Assembly: GCA_035079385.1 (NCBI GenBank)
Contig: JAVHKY010000034.1
Location: 4,030,001 to 4,094,000, forward strand
Direction: 5' to 3'
DNA from: Aspidiotus rigidus
Lineage: Eukaryota > Arthropoda > Insecta > Hemiptera > Diaspididae
DNA: 64,000 bases
Positions within the stretch are counted from its first letter, which is position 1, and every line of letters starts with the position of its first letter. Position numbers and translations under genes: made by a program. Positions 35,370 through 45,145 of the stretch are shown one piece after another. The notes under the pieces were generated by a model. It had not been told where the DNA came from. It did no database searches and saw nothing but the letters and a program-made list of their open reading frames with translations.

Positions 35370-36285
35370 GAATAAAAACAGGTACAACACAAGGGTACGA
35401 GGATGAAGGTAGAACTGTGTATTGCTGTGCTGCACGCTTACCGAGAGGTCTATCCTGACAACGACAGTTTCGTCGGTTTGTTTCAGTTACTCGGCCTGAT
35501 GGTAAAGGTGGCCGCCCCACTCTAATTCGGACACGAAGGGTCTGAAAAACCAGTGTGGCGTGATTTTCAAGGTTGTGTGTGTATGTAGACTCTGCGAGAG
35601 TATCCCTGAATATCCCGTACCCAGACCCTGCTCACGTGTACTCTTCGTTTATTATCGTTGAGCGTCAGTTCGCTGCAGTTCGCTCGCCTTTTTTTTTGCT
35701 GTGGTCATTAGCGTTAATTCGCGTACCGGTACCCTCGATTTAGTTTCATTGTTTTATCAATCGTTGAACATCAGTTTGCTCCAGTTCGCTCGTCACTCGT
35801 CAGTCGTGAGTAATTACAATACTTGTATGAAATTGTTCAAACATACCGTCAAGTTTGGCAAGTTTGTTTCAAAGATGCCATAAATCCATTCAACAAAAAA
35901 TATTAAAAAATAAAGATATGAAAAAAAACTCAGGGTCATACCTAGAATTTCTCCTTTTGAAAAGAATAATGGGCCTGAGGATTCACTTCAATTTAAAAAG
36001 GAGTGATTTTGCAGCCAAGCGAATTTTTCAAATAGAATCAATTTTTGACAAGCTATTTTTGTGTGATAAAATGAAAAATAATTGTTTTGCTAGTACCAAA
36101 AAATATGAAACAGCTCAGATTTTTGAAAACTTCTGCAACTAGACTCCGAGGAAGGTAACAAAAGTTTTTCCACTTATCATTTTAAGAGCCCGCCTCCATT
36201 GCTAAACTGCCGAACCTGGGGGAATTTCATCAAATTACCTATTCTTTAGAGAGCCTTCCCCTTTAATTTACTTTTGGTATCATAA
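35370..36285. other. Stretch without a recognised gene
   Basis: Contains two similar blocks at about 35655-35690 and 35760-35800 ('gttgagcgtcagttcgctgc' / 'gttgaacatcagtttgctcc'). Short frames only. Confidence 0.4.
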
Positions 36286-36289
36286 TTCT

Positions 36290-36735
36290 GTGCGGACAGA
36301 AGTGTCCTCCTCTGTTGAACTTTTAAGAGAACTTGTGCATCATTTGTCAATGTTTATGTGGACTGAGATATGTTTCTGTTTAAGAGGACATTTGTGTGAC
36401 ATTTTTATGAGGACATTTGTGTAACCATTATAAGTGGACCGATTTACACTCTTTTTTGGGAGGACGTTGTGTGATACTTTTATGTGGACGGGTGTGTAAT
36501 TACTAGATTTTTAGGTGGACCAACTTACACTCTCTTTTTAGGAGGACATTTGTGTATCATTTTTATGTGGACTAAAATACACTCAATTTTAGGGGGACAT
36601 ATGGGTGAATTTTTAGGTGGACCAAAATACACTCAATTTTAGGGGGACATATGGGTGAATTTTTAGGTGGACAAGAGTGTAACTCACATACATTAGTTTG
36701 GACAGTGGACAAGAATGTAAACAGGTAAGTGGACG
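36290..36735. repeat. Right array of the same motif in opposite orientation
   Basis: From 36356 to 36667 alternating (T/G)GTGGAC and GGGGACAT/GAGGACAT motifs recur every 25-30 bp, mostly as TTTTTAGGTGGAC, the reverse complement of the left array's motif. Two perfect tandem copies of a 51-bp unit ('gtggaccaaaatacactcaa...') lie at about 36590-36690. More single copies run to about 36890, and a (TG)n run follows at 36903-36942. Confidence 0.85.
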
Positions 36736-36902
36736 TCCACGCATATGTTTTCAAGCAATAATTTTGTATCAGAGGGGTGTATTGAAAAACGGATCAGCTC
36801 AATAGGTTCAGCGCGGTAAGTCTCACTCCCCTATACCAGCCACATAGATGTCCACATAAGTAGGTCTGACGTCCAAGTCCACTCATTGATGCTATGGTCG
36901 GG

Positions 36903-36943
<41 letters not shown>
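36903..36943. repeat. (TG)n microsatellite
   Basis: About 19 TG units just outside the right motif array, mirroring the run outside the left array. Confidence 0.95.
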
Positions 36944-36946
<3 letters not shown>

Positions 36947-37975
36947 CTTTTGCTAGTTTTTGAGATTTTTCCATTTTAATTTAGAAAAATTCGGAGTGGG
37001 GTAAGTCGAACGTCCCTGCGTTGAAAAGAATGAATGTTGCTTTGGAAAATGAAGAGTGTTACCAACTTGTGCGCGAAAAGTGTTTCTTTCTTAGAAGGGG
37101 AGAGGGTTGTTAGTTGTGTATTATCAGTACACAAGATTGAATGAAATAATGCTTGGCAAGTTTCGAAAATGAACTGGAAAACGATGTCAATTCGCCGTTG
37201 TTAACGAATGATTTCGTTTTCATTTCCCTATGTCATTTCCTTTAGTGTGAATAATAGTTCTTTCATGTTTGGTGATTAAAAATTGTGACAAATATTCCAT
37301 TCATTGAAGTGGGAGGGGAGGGTGTATTGGAGTGTAGATAATAACTGATATAGAAGAGTGAATGAAACTAATGCTTAGAGAGCTTTGAAAATGTACTCAT
37401 TTGGGAAAACAAAGTTTATCTGTTGGAAACGAAAACGATTAAGTAATATCATGTACCCAATAATGAACAAAACGGGAAAAAAAGAAGTAGAGATGTAGAT
37501 AAATAAGATAGGAAAAGTCGGTTATCTATTTTGTTCATTATTGCTACATTCTATTACCTAATTGTTCCGTGAACTATAAGGTACATCCTGACACAGTTTT
37601 AGCTGTAAAAAAAGACCTGAATACTGCGCCACAAAATAACCTGCTAGGCAATAACGTTAACATGGCCGACACCAAACACATAAATCAAGTGAGTAATACT
37701 AATGAAGGCATAAAACAAGAAGATTTGTTAGTCCAGTGAATAAAGGATTTTTTTAGGCTACTTGCTAGTCAAAAAGCATCACATTTGTAAACACTTTTCA
37801 GTGCAAGAAGCAAAACATTCGAATCAAAAATCGAATGCCCAAATTCCTATCCATTTATACCGTTTACGGCCTACTTTTTTGCACACTTTTTAGACATATC
37901 GTTTAAATGTAAACAAGAAATATGACGTCAGTGCTGCAAAAATCGAGAAGCAAGTAATATAGTTTGTAACTTTTG
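36944..37975. other. Stretch without a recognised gene
   Basis: Two loosely similar segments around 37080-37200 and 37310-37440 (both with 'ggagggttgt/gggtgtattg', 'gaatgaaa.taatgctt'). No coding content recognised. Confidence 0.4.
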
Positions 37976-37978
37976 TAT

Positions 37979-38042
37979 TGCAAGAAGTTCGAGATTCGCT
38001 TGTCCCATTTTTTCGTCACTCGCGAATCTCGCACTTCTTGCA
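37979..38042. repeat. Hairpin, 21-bp stem
   Basis: TGCAAGAAGTTCGAGATTCGC pairs with 38022-38042 with one mismatch. It is followed by the 'ctagttgca' sequence shared with 35306-35363. Confidence 0.85.
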
Positions 38043-38189
38043 CTAGTTGCAAAATTATTTTAGGACATAATTGTGACGGAATGTTTTTCCTTTGACCGTC
38101 CTCAGGATGACCCCCTGATTGAAATACCGACAAGACCTACGCGCTACTCCCCCACAAGTTCTCTTGTTGATACCTTCAATCCAAATTCA

Positions 38190-38640
38190 ATATAGTATAG
38201 GCAAAGTAGACATAAAATTTAGCTAAAAAAGACAATCTTGGTACTGGTAGAAAGCAGGAGTTTGTTGGAATGTGTCAGGATTAATGTCAGAAACAACCAA
38301 AAATAAAAACCCAACTTCAATGTAGATGTGAAAATTTTATGTGGCACCTCCAAATTTTGTTTTTCGTCAATATTCCGAAAAATACACACTGTGCGGAACA
38401 ATTCCGAATTGCAAAAATTATTCCTCGTTGAATTTTACATACAATCAACTATTCACAACCCAACTTTAGTCCAAACCTTAGACTAAAAACTTTTCCGAAT
38501 GAGCACTATTTTTGAAAATTCCTTGTAAATTATAATATTTTCATCGGAATTATCAACTTGTACAAACAATGTGTTGATATAAAAAAGTTTTCTTGTGAAA
38601 TTTCATATAATATGAACCATATGAATAGGCTAAAAATTTA
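38190..38640. repeat. Dispersed repeat, related to 19880-20400
   Basis: Second member of the degenerate interspersed family described at 19880-20400. Confidence 0.5.
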
Positions 38641-38644
38641 GCCT

Positions 38645-39384
38645 TGATATGCGCCTTAACTTGAAGTAGATCTTTTCCAACACAAATACACCACATACAA
38701 ATACCTCATGTATGGTTTACGGTCAAGTGGAGAAGTATGCCAACAAATAGAGAACGCCGGTAGGTACATATCAGCACATCAACTGGCCCTTCACGGACTT
38801 GGCATATCATCAACGTCTGCACATGTTGAAATTTATGACCCAGAAAAGAACGTTGAGTCCGAATGAACAAATTGACTATAACGCTACTTTTTCCAATTGA
38901 ATTTTTCATAATCATAGTAATTATAATCCAATAATAAGAAACAAAATATGTAAATAAGAATAACAAACAAGTCAGAAAAAACTATAAACAATTAATTTTA
39001 ATAAATTTCGCGACTCGATGTCGTGAATAATCATACCTATTTCTACCTTTTTCATAGGAGAGAAAAAAACAAAATATTAATTATAAAAATGTTACTGTAT
39101 CTTTCATTAAATTTTCATTGGGAGCGTACAGATTATGGCAGAGAGGCAAATAATATTCGTTCTTGGTCTACGCCAAAACGCTCTCGCATAACGAAACGAA
39201 AGATCTTGAGAGTTCTCAAAAAATGGCCATATGCAACCGAACATAACTCGCCCTTAGAAATGAGAATCATACTACGAGTAATAAGATAAAATTACAGTCC
39301 GATATTAACAATCCTACTTTCAAAGCTCACCTAGGTGAGAAAAAAAACACAAAATCTTCTTGATTTTTTCGTGTTCAAAGCACC
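38645..39384. other. Stretch without a recognised gene
   Basis: Contains a short basic plus ORF (39023-39289) and a minus ORF (38706-38966) with no domain. Confidence 0.4.
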
Positions 39385-40054
39385 CTAACAAACAAATTCT
39401 TTCACTACGCCATCCGCTCCGGAGCTGGCAATGTATGGTTTAGATGGTTGGAAGGCGACGTCATGTACGGATTCATCGAACTTTTTCCGATGCGCAGTGA
39501 TCTGCAATACGCACGTCTTTGTATTTAGATTTTAAAAACGTATGGAACAATCATGACCTGTAACAAAAGAATCAATTCTACTTCAACTGTCATCTGTTTG
39601 ATTCAACTCGCACAGTCATTGATAAGTTCTCACTTCCAGACAGTGCCAGAAGAAACAATCCACTAGGATCGATAGCAAGACAAGTGACCGCTTCTACATA
39701 CGCGACCATCCATATAAATCATTTTCCCGTTCGTATTATCAAAAAATCTAATAATTATGACGATCTCCTTGAGCCGTGATTGTCAAGGGTAGCGTTGGGT
39801 GACAAATAAGTTGATCCTTAACGGCTCGCTAAAACATTAAAATACTTATCACGATACGCAAGAAGGTTGAATATATTTATAAAACAACTCGATAAAACTA
39901 TAATATGATAAACTTCTTACCTCAGTTAGCTGTTCTAGTCTGAGAACGGGCTTTGCCGTTTCCAAATTGTACATTACACAAGTGCCAGATATATACGATG
40001 CTATGATACGATTCAAATCATCTCGAACGAAATCCGCCGACGTCGGTACTCCTT
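39385..40054 (-). pseudogene. STRN: Striatin C-terminal WD40 exons, broken unprocessed copy
   Basis: Three minus-strand exons match the last WD repeats of striatin, the scaffold of the STRIPAK phosphatase/kinase complex (Cka in Drosophila). Exon 40054-39921 reads GVPTSADFVRDDLNRIIASY and ends at gtaaga. Exon 39828-39634 reads HPTLPLTITAQGDRH, then RFFDNTNGKMIYM, then EAVTCLAIDPSGLFLL, ending in SG and a donor. Exon 39557-39385 reads HDCSIRF, a stop, then NLNTKTCVLQITAHRKKFDE and SVHDVAFQPSKPYIASSGAD before the terminal stop. The intron at 39558-39633 keeps splice sites and phase (S-G-S-H-D restored). Damage: a stop replaces the Trp of RLW; there are one-base frameshifts near HPTLP and after GDRH; a 4-bp ATGG duplication follows MIYM. 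Nothing of the coiled-coil or caveolin/calmodulin-binding half lies upstream, so this is a partial segmental duplicate. Confidence 0.8.
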
Positions 40055-40299
40055 CTATAACTAAGTTATACCTATACCTGAAAACGTAATAAAACGATCA
40101 ACTCAGTTTTTCGAGAACGACCAATATGGTCGTAGGTATATACTTCTATAATGACAAAGAATTCGAACCGAGGAAAATGATACAATTTGAATAGAACGAA
40201 AAAGTCATGAACTCTTGTACAATATAACTCTGATAATTTTGAATCACATGTATTTTTCAAGAAACTCATTTCAAAACGACAGACTCTTAACCTAACCCG

Positions 40300-40440
40300 T
40301 CATATAGCTCGGAAGTCAAAATTTTTCCAAGTCTCTTTCCTATCATACATAGCTCGAGAGTCGAAATTTTTCCAAGTTTTCCGCCGGACGGCGTGTGGCA
40401 AATTTCTCAACCCCCCATAGAACAGACTCCCTGTTAGAAC
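40300..40440. repeat. Dispersed repeat, also at 55441-55535
   Basis: The block 'tcctatcat.atagctcgagagt.gaaatttttccaagtttt' followed by 'gccggac.gcg' and 'ggcaaatttct' is shared with 55441-55535. Here the first half is itself duplicated (about 40300-40335 and 40339-40380). Confidence 0.8.
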
Positions 40441-40449
40441 AAATGATGT

Positions 40450-40925
40450 CATCCTACCTCCGTCGCGTGACCAATGAATTGAGCGTGTAACAAAGCGTCC
40501 TCGAGGCGAACTCTATGTAGAAGACGTAATTATTCAACGTTTTCGTGTCACGCCATCACCTTGGCTATACAGTCTATACGTTTGTCGATGAGAGAACTTT
40601 CAAGATGGTAGGTACTGAGCCAAAAGTTTGTCGCTGTTTTCCTACATCAACTGGACAACTTTCTCTTCTTGCGTAACTATCTATTTTTCAAAATCGTCGT
40701 GCTCCTTCGCCAAAAGAATACGGGTAAATTTATCAACCAATGTTCCTACAAAAAGATACAAACGTAAGGAATCTGCAAAAAAATTAAGATCATTTTTCTT
40801 AATTCAAGAGAACAACTACCGAATTCATTCATCGACAAAGCGGCCTCTACGGCTCCGCAAAGTGAGCAGCTTTTCAGGGGTGCCTTGAGACCATTTTTAT
40901 AGAATTCATTCTAGAAAGAAGGGCC
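40450..40925. other. Stretch without a recognised gene
   Basis: One plus ORF (40628-40888) of unremarkable composition; no domain. Confidence 0.4.
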
Positions 40926-40932
40926 CTTATAT

Positions 40933-41005
40933 TTTATTTATTTTTTTTATTTATTTATTTTTTATTTTTATTTTTTATTTTTTATTTATTTTATTTTTTT
41001 TTTAA
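40933..41005. repeat. T-rich (TTTA)n-like tract
   Basis: About 70 bases of TTTATTTT-type repeats. On the minus strand this is an A-rich tract beginning about 28 bases after the stop of the CUE-domain exon and its AATAAA, like a mutated poly-A tail. Confidence 0.9.
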
Positions 41006-41031
41006 GCTGAAAGCTTGAGGGGGTATCTTTA

Positions 41032-41332
41032 TTATCTTTCTTGGTCCAAGAGATCCAGGGAGATCACTTCCTGGGACATACTCAGAAACAGTTCTATGGC
41101 CATCTCAAGGTTACCATCTGCTGTTTTCATCACAGAAAGAATAACATCCCGGGAGTACCCCGGGAACATATTCTCCAACTGGAAAAAAATGAAAGGTATT
41201 AATTATCAATGAGGTGACTACCTCAGGTGCAAACCACTATCAAAATCCGGAATTACGTACTGTTTCGACGTCACCCGGCTGCCGCGATACTCGCTGCCGC
41301 TGTACCTGCTGGATGGCCAACAAACTGTCATT
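41032..41332 (-). CDS. 3' exons of a CUE-domain protein
   Basis: Two minus-strand exons. 41332-41261 (acceptor tttcag, donor gtacgt) encodes NDSLLAIQQVQRQRVSRQPG then DVET. After an 82-bp intron with a strong polypyrimidine acceptor, 41178-41032 encodes LENMFPGYSRDVILSVMKTA then DGNLEMAIELFLSMS and a Leu/Asp-rich tail ending QER and a stop. The second exon is a CUE domain, a three-helix ubiquitin-binding fold: MFP at the first helix, GN/D--MAIE-L at the third. AATAAA overlaps the stop region at 41028-41033. I could not identify the full protein or earlier exons within the next kilobase. The A-rich tract straight after the poly-A signal hints that this could be a retroposed, partly spliced 3' end rather than the native gene. 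Confidence 0.5.
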
Positions 41333-41339
41333 CTGAAAA

Positions 41340-41995
41340 GTACAGACAACGTTTACAATAAATGCATACTCTCTATTTTCCTTTTAAATATAATGTCTTA
41401 ATTCTAGCTGTGCATCAGCGATATGAAGCATGCTTTGAACGGATATATGTTCAACCGCTGTCTTGTAAGAATAAATGTGTACATAGTCCATGAGGCATGA
41501 TGAAAAATAATGATTCGTGGTAGCATTTTATTGCACAAAGCGTGGATCGAGGATCTATCAGCAAGAGCGATGTTCACTACAAAAAACGTTGAGTAGATGG
41601 CGACACATTCCGCATTGGCAAACTAGCTTACAGGTAAGAGGCAAATATCTATGTTGTATGGGTCGAAAATTTCGCTTTTTTTTTTCTTCAATGAAAGAAT
41701 GAAAATGACATATTCGTATTTCTTGAAAAAATATATGGCTACTGTGGTACACAGGACTTGAGTAGGTTCCTAAGTTTCTATCACAAGTTTGTAAGGCTAG
41801 GAGTGGTTTTGACCTAGTCCATTTTTGTAACTGAATTTGAGGAGTGTATGGACAAATATTTGACTCTAGGAATATTGTTGGTTTCCTAAAGATTATAAAA
41901 CATCCGACAAATTTTATAACATCTATAATCAAAGAATTCTCATAACAAAGACATGACATTGTTAACCACTACATCTGATGAGAGAGGTGTTAAAT
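41340..41995. other. Stretch without a recognised gene
   Basis: The minus ORF 41558-41959 (133 aa, some cysteines) has no recognisable domain and no splice support. Confidence 0.4.
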
Positions 41996-41997
41996 GC

Positions 41998-42008
41998 TTG
42001 CTGAAAAT
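41998..42008. repeat. Target site duplication, left copy (LINE)
   Basis: TTGCTGAAAAT, identical to 45102-45112, flanks the Jockey insertion. Confidence 0.85.
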
Positions 42009-42180
42009 TTTTTTTTTTTTTTTTTTTTTAATATAATAGATCATACATGAACTGCCTAATGGCATTTACATATAGGTAGGACAGATATGGGATAATTAAC
42101 TTTACTTAGCTAATAGTGCAACCACTATTTTACTACAACTTGATATTAGGAGATGAATTTGCATTGAGTACAATAAGTAA

Positions 42181-44868
42181 CTATTCAATGCCCGCTATAG
42201 GCTTACGCTTTAGTCGTTGGGTTGACGGTTGTTCCAGTAGCTGAAGTGCCTCTATGTTTGAGTGGTCGTGGAGTCGTTTGATGTACCTTGTTGTGGCTTT
42301 TGATGCGATTTGCTGCACAGTTTCCAGAGCCAGGTCTTCGTGCAACTGTTGGTTTGTAACATACCACGGAGCTCCTGTGATTTTACGGAGTGCATTGTTC
42401 TGGAATCGCTGTAAGATCTCTATATTGCTACTTGCTGCCGAGCCCCATATTGGTATTCCATACGTCCAAATGGGGCGAAGAATCATGATATAAAGTAGCC
42501 TTTTGTTCCGGAGTGATAGCCGACTCTTAGCTCTGAGCATCCAGAACATAGTGCGAAAGCGGAGTTTGAGTTGCTCTTTTTTCTTGATTATATGCACTTT
42601 CCAGTTTAGCTTACAGTCCAAGTATAAGCCTAAATATCGGGTGCAGTCAGCGCGCTGTACAGGTTCGTCATTTATATATGTGGGGTCATATCCATGCTTT
42701 CTGAGGGCAAAGTCGACACGGACAGTCTTGGATGCATTTGTTTGGATTTTCCACCTGGTGGTCCATTCATTCACTTTGTTGACAGCTCTCTGCAATTTGG
42801 TGACTGCAGCAGTGTAATCTTCATGCGTAGCAAGTATAGCGGTATCGTCTGCAAATGTGGCCAGGGTGGAGTCCCCCTGCTCTGGAATGTCAGCAGTATA
42901 TAGTGTATACAACAGGGGACCAAGAACACTGCCCTGTGGTACACCCGCTGCTATTGGCTTGTCAGAAGAGTCAGCTTCTCCATAATGAACATAGAATCTT
43001 CTGTCGCTAAGGTAAGAAGATATAATTTGCACATGACAAGTTGGAAAGTGTTTACTGATTTTGTGGAGGAGCCCGGGCATCCATACTCGGTCAAAGGCTT
43101 GACTAACATCCAGAAATATGGATGGGCAAAACTTTTTCTCTTCCAGTGCCTTTCTAATTGCTGCTCCAACACGATGGACCTGTTCAATGGTAGAGTGCCT
43201 CTTCCTGAATCCAAACTGGTGGTCTGGGATTAAGTTCTTGTTTTCAACTATTTTCAGTAAGCGCCTCATGTAAAGCTTCTCAAATAGTTTGGAAAGTACT
43301 GAAAGCAGGGATATTGGACGATGCGAGCTGGCTATTTCTGGCGGTTTACCCTCTTTAGGAATCATGATTATCCTCGCCAACTTCCACTGTTTTGGTACAT
43401 ATTGCAGTCTTAGTACTGCATTATATAAGTAGGTTAACATTACCAGGCCTTTGCGTGGCAGCTCTTGTAGAACACGAGCCGAGATTTGATCGTGTCCTGG
43501 CGCTCTCTTAGGGTTAAGTTTCTTTTTAATCATAGCTTTGATTTCACTCGGAGAGAATAAGTCAACTACTTGCTCCTCTGTTTGGTAGAGGTCAGGAGAG
43601 ATATCAGTGGCAATATCATTAGGTTGGAATCTTTGCTCAAGGTGTTCGGCAAAGACTTCAGCCTTCTCTTTATCAGATCTCGCCCAAGTATTATTTGGTC
43701 GTTTCAATGGAGAAATGTAGTCTGGTGGTTTATTTAACGAACGAGCTACCTTCCAGAGTGAATAATCAGTGGCTTCTGTGGCTCCCAGAGTGGTTACAAA
43801 GTGATTGAAGGAATCATTGTTGTGCTCACAGATACGGGTTTTGACCAGTTTACAGAAGTTATTAAATGCCTGCTTGTGCAGAGGGTTGCGCGATAGCTGC
43901 CAACGGTGTCTTGCTTTCCTACGTTTCTGGACCAAGTCCAGGATTTCCTTGGGATAGCACGCATGATAGTGTTGTCCTTGAAAATTCATGGGTGTGGCCG
44001 ATTTTGCTTCATGTTGAAGTAGTTTTGTGAAGGAATCGACTGCTTCCTCTAGTTCGTGTGGCGATTTCAGGCGTATGCGGAGGTTAACATTGTTGTTCAC
44101 ACCATCACGGAAAGCATCCCAGTCCGTATGTTTGTTAGTAAGTTTAGGAGCCATCTGTTTGCGTATAATGGAATTGCTAAGAGTTAGGATAAGTGGCGAG
44201 TGGTCTGAGGACAGGTCATCAATGTTCACAATTTCAGTATAGTTGGCTGATACTGCGCTTGTGATAAAAAAGTCAATGCAGTCTGGTATTTTGTCAGGAT
44301 TGCTGGGCCAGTGTGTTGGTTTACCATTGGAGAGGCATTTTGCGTTTGCGTCAGCTGTGGCCTTCCATAATTGGCGGCCTTTAGTTGTAGTAGTGCGAGA
44401 TCCCCAGTAAGGATGCTTGGCATTAAAATCACCACCAATGATCCATTTGCTTCCTAGATGATTGAAAAAGTGAGTGTACTGATCGGCAGTAATTTTGTGT
44501 TTTGGCGGACTATAAACCGAAGCAATGACAAGCTCAGTGCCACAGTGGAGCCTAGTGGATATGCCTGCTGCTTGGATGGGTTCGGTGCAGTAGGAGCTGA
44601 TTTCATGATGTGGTATGGTGTTCCGGATATAGAGGGCAGCTCCTCCATGCGCTGCATCTTTTGGGTGGTTGCATGTATATAGCTTGTAATTCCTTATTTC
44701 AGCATACGATCTTGACGTGAGGTGAGATTCTGATATCAGTGCTATGTCAATTTTTTCAGTATTCATGAATTGCGTTAGTTCAATCTTGCGTGCCAAGAGG
44801 CCATTAGCATTCCATGTGAGGATTTTTGTGGTTTGACGTGTAGAGGAAGCTTGGGCGGGGCGCGCCAT
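42181..44868 (-). CDS. Jockey ORF2: endonuclease plus reverse transcriptase, 895 aa
   Basis: Intact single frame. Residues about 15-235 are an APE-type endonuclease: LTWNANGL, the catalytic ISESH (E47), GGDFNAKHPYWG (D147, N149) and the terminal SSDHSPL (D222, H223). Residues about 480-760 are the RT: RPISLLSVLSKLFEKL, FRKRHSTIEQ, FLDVSQAFDRVW, AGVPQGSVLGPLLY and the active-site FADD at 672-675, then RYLGLYLDCKLNW. The wording (HRPISLL, GVPQGSVLGPLL, FADDTAI) is typical of the Jockey clade. It nicks target DNA and copies the element RNA at the site. Its ATG overlaps the ORF1 stop as TAATG, so translation by termination-reinitiation is likely. All catalytic residues are present; I see no disabling change. 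Confidence 0.95.
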   Translation of the reverse strand: MARPAQASSTRQTTKILTWNANGLLARKIELTQFMNTEKIDIALISESHLTSRSYAEIRNYKLYTCNHPKDAAHGGAALYIRNTIPHHEISSYCTEPIQAAGISTRLHCGTELVIASVYSPPKHKITADQYTHFFNHLGSKWIIGGDFNAKHPYWGSRTTTTKGRQLWKATADANAKCLSNGKPTHWPSNPDKIPDCIDFFITSAVSANYTEIVNIDDLSSDHSPLILTLSNSIIRKQMAPKLTNKHTDWDAFRDGVNNNVNLRIRLKSPHELEEAVDSFTKLLQHEAKSATPMNFQGQHYHACYPKEILDLVQKRRKARHRWQLSRNPLHKQAFNNFCKLVKTRICEHNNDSFNHFVTTLGATEATDYSLWKVARSLNKPPDYISPLKRPNNTWARSDKEKAEVFAEHLEQRFQPNDIATDISPDLYQTEEQVVDLFSPSEIKAMIKKKLNPKRAPGHDQISARVLQELPRKGLVMLTYLYNAVLRLQYVPKQWKLARIIMIPKEGKPPEIASSHRPISLLSVLSKLFEKLYMRRLLKIVENKNLIPDHQFGFRKRHSTIEQVHRVGAAIRKALEEKKFCPSIFLDVSQAFDRVWMPGLLHKISKHFPTCHVQIISSYLSDRRFYVHYGEADSSDKPIAAGVPQGSVLGPLLYTLYTADIPEQGDSTLATFADDTAILATHEDYTAAVTKLQRAVNKVNEWTTRWKIQTNASKTVRVDFALRKHGYDPTYINDEPVQRADCTRYLGLYLDCKLNWKVHIIKKKEQLKLRFRTMFWMLRAKSRLSLRNKRLLYIMILRPIWTYGIPIWGSAASSNIEILQRFQNNALRKITGAPWYVTNQQLHEDLALETVQQIASKATTRYIKRLHDHSNIEALQLLEQPSTQRLKRKPIAGIE

Positions 44869-45101
44869 TATGATTTTGTGCCTATTGACTTTGAACCTGT
44901 TATATTAACTATAATAGTTAGCATTTGGTCCATGCGTTCACCTAGTTTAGTAAGCTGCAGAGTGAGATTTTCAACTAGCTTCTCTAGCAGTGTAAGACGG
45001 TTGACAGTTTGATCAGAAGTTTCAGCAGCCTCAGCGTAGGAACGGGGTGGTTGAGTTCGCCTCTTAGGTACGTTTGCGTTATTATTGATTTGACTGGAGG
45101 G
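44867..45101 (-). pseudogene. Jockey ORF1 (gag-like) C-terminal fragment
   Basis: About 77 codons remain, reading PKRRTQPPRSYAEAAETSDQ then a coiled-coil-like LEKLVENLTLQLTKLGERMD before the stop. The RSYAEA element after a basic/proline stretch is typical of Jockey ORF1 C-termini. The zinc knuckles and N-terminus are lost by 5' truncation exactly at the target duplication. Confidence 0.75.
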
Positions 45102-45112
45102 TTGCTGAAAAT
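45102..45112. repeat. Target site duplication, right copy (LINE)
   Basis: TTGCTGAAAAT, matching 41998-42008. Confidence 0.85.
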
Positions 45113-45145
45113 AATGCGCAAGTTATTTCTATGCTTAATATTAGT

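Larger units (their letters stand above)
42009..45101 (-). mobile_element. Jockey-clade LINE, 5'-truncated, flanked by an 11-bp TSD
   Basis: About 3.1 kb on the minus strand. It starts inside ORF1, has a complete ORF2, a 3' UTR of about 150 bp and a poly-A tail (the T run at 42009-42029 on the plus strand). The exact 11-bp duplication at both edges defines the insertion. Truncation at the 5' end is the usual result of target-primed reverse transcription. The intact ORF2, clean tail and perfect TSD mean it inserted recently. It lies 34 bp after the stop of the AAA-ATPase/nuclease gene, in the same orientation. Confidence 0.92.

Noticed and set aside
42254..44682. Plus-strand ORFs across the Jockey region
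   Set aside because: They are antisense shadows of the intact 895-aa ORF2 with no domain of their own.
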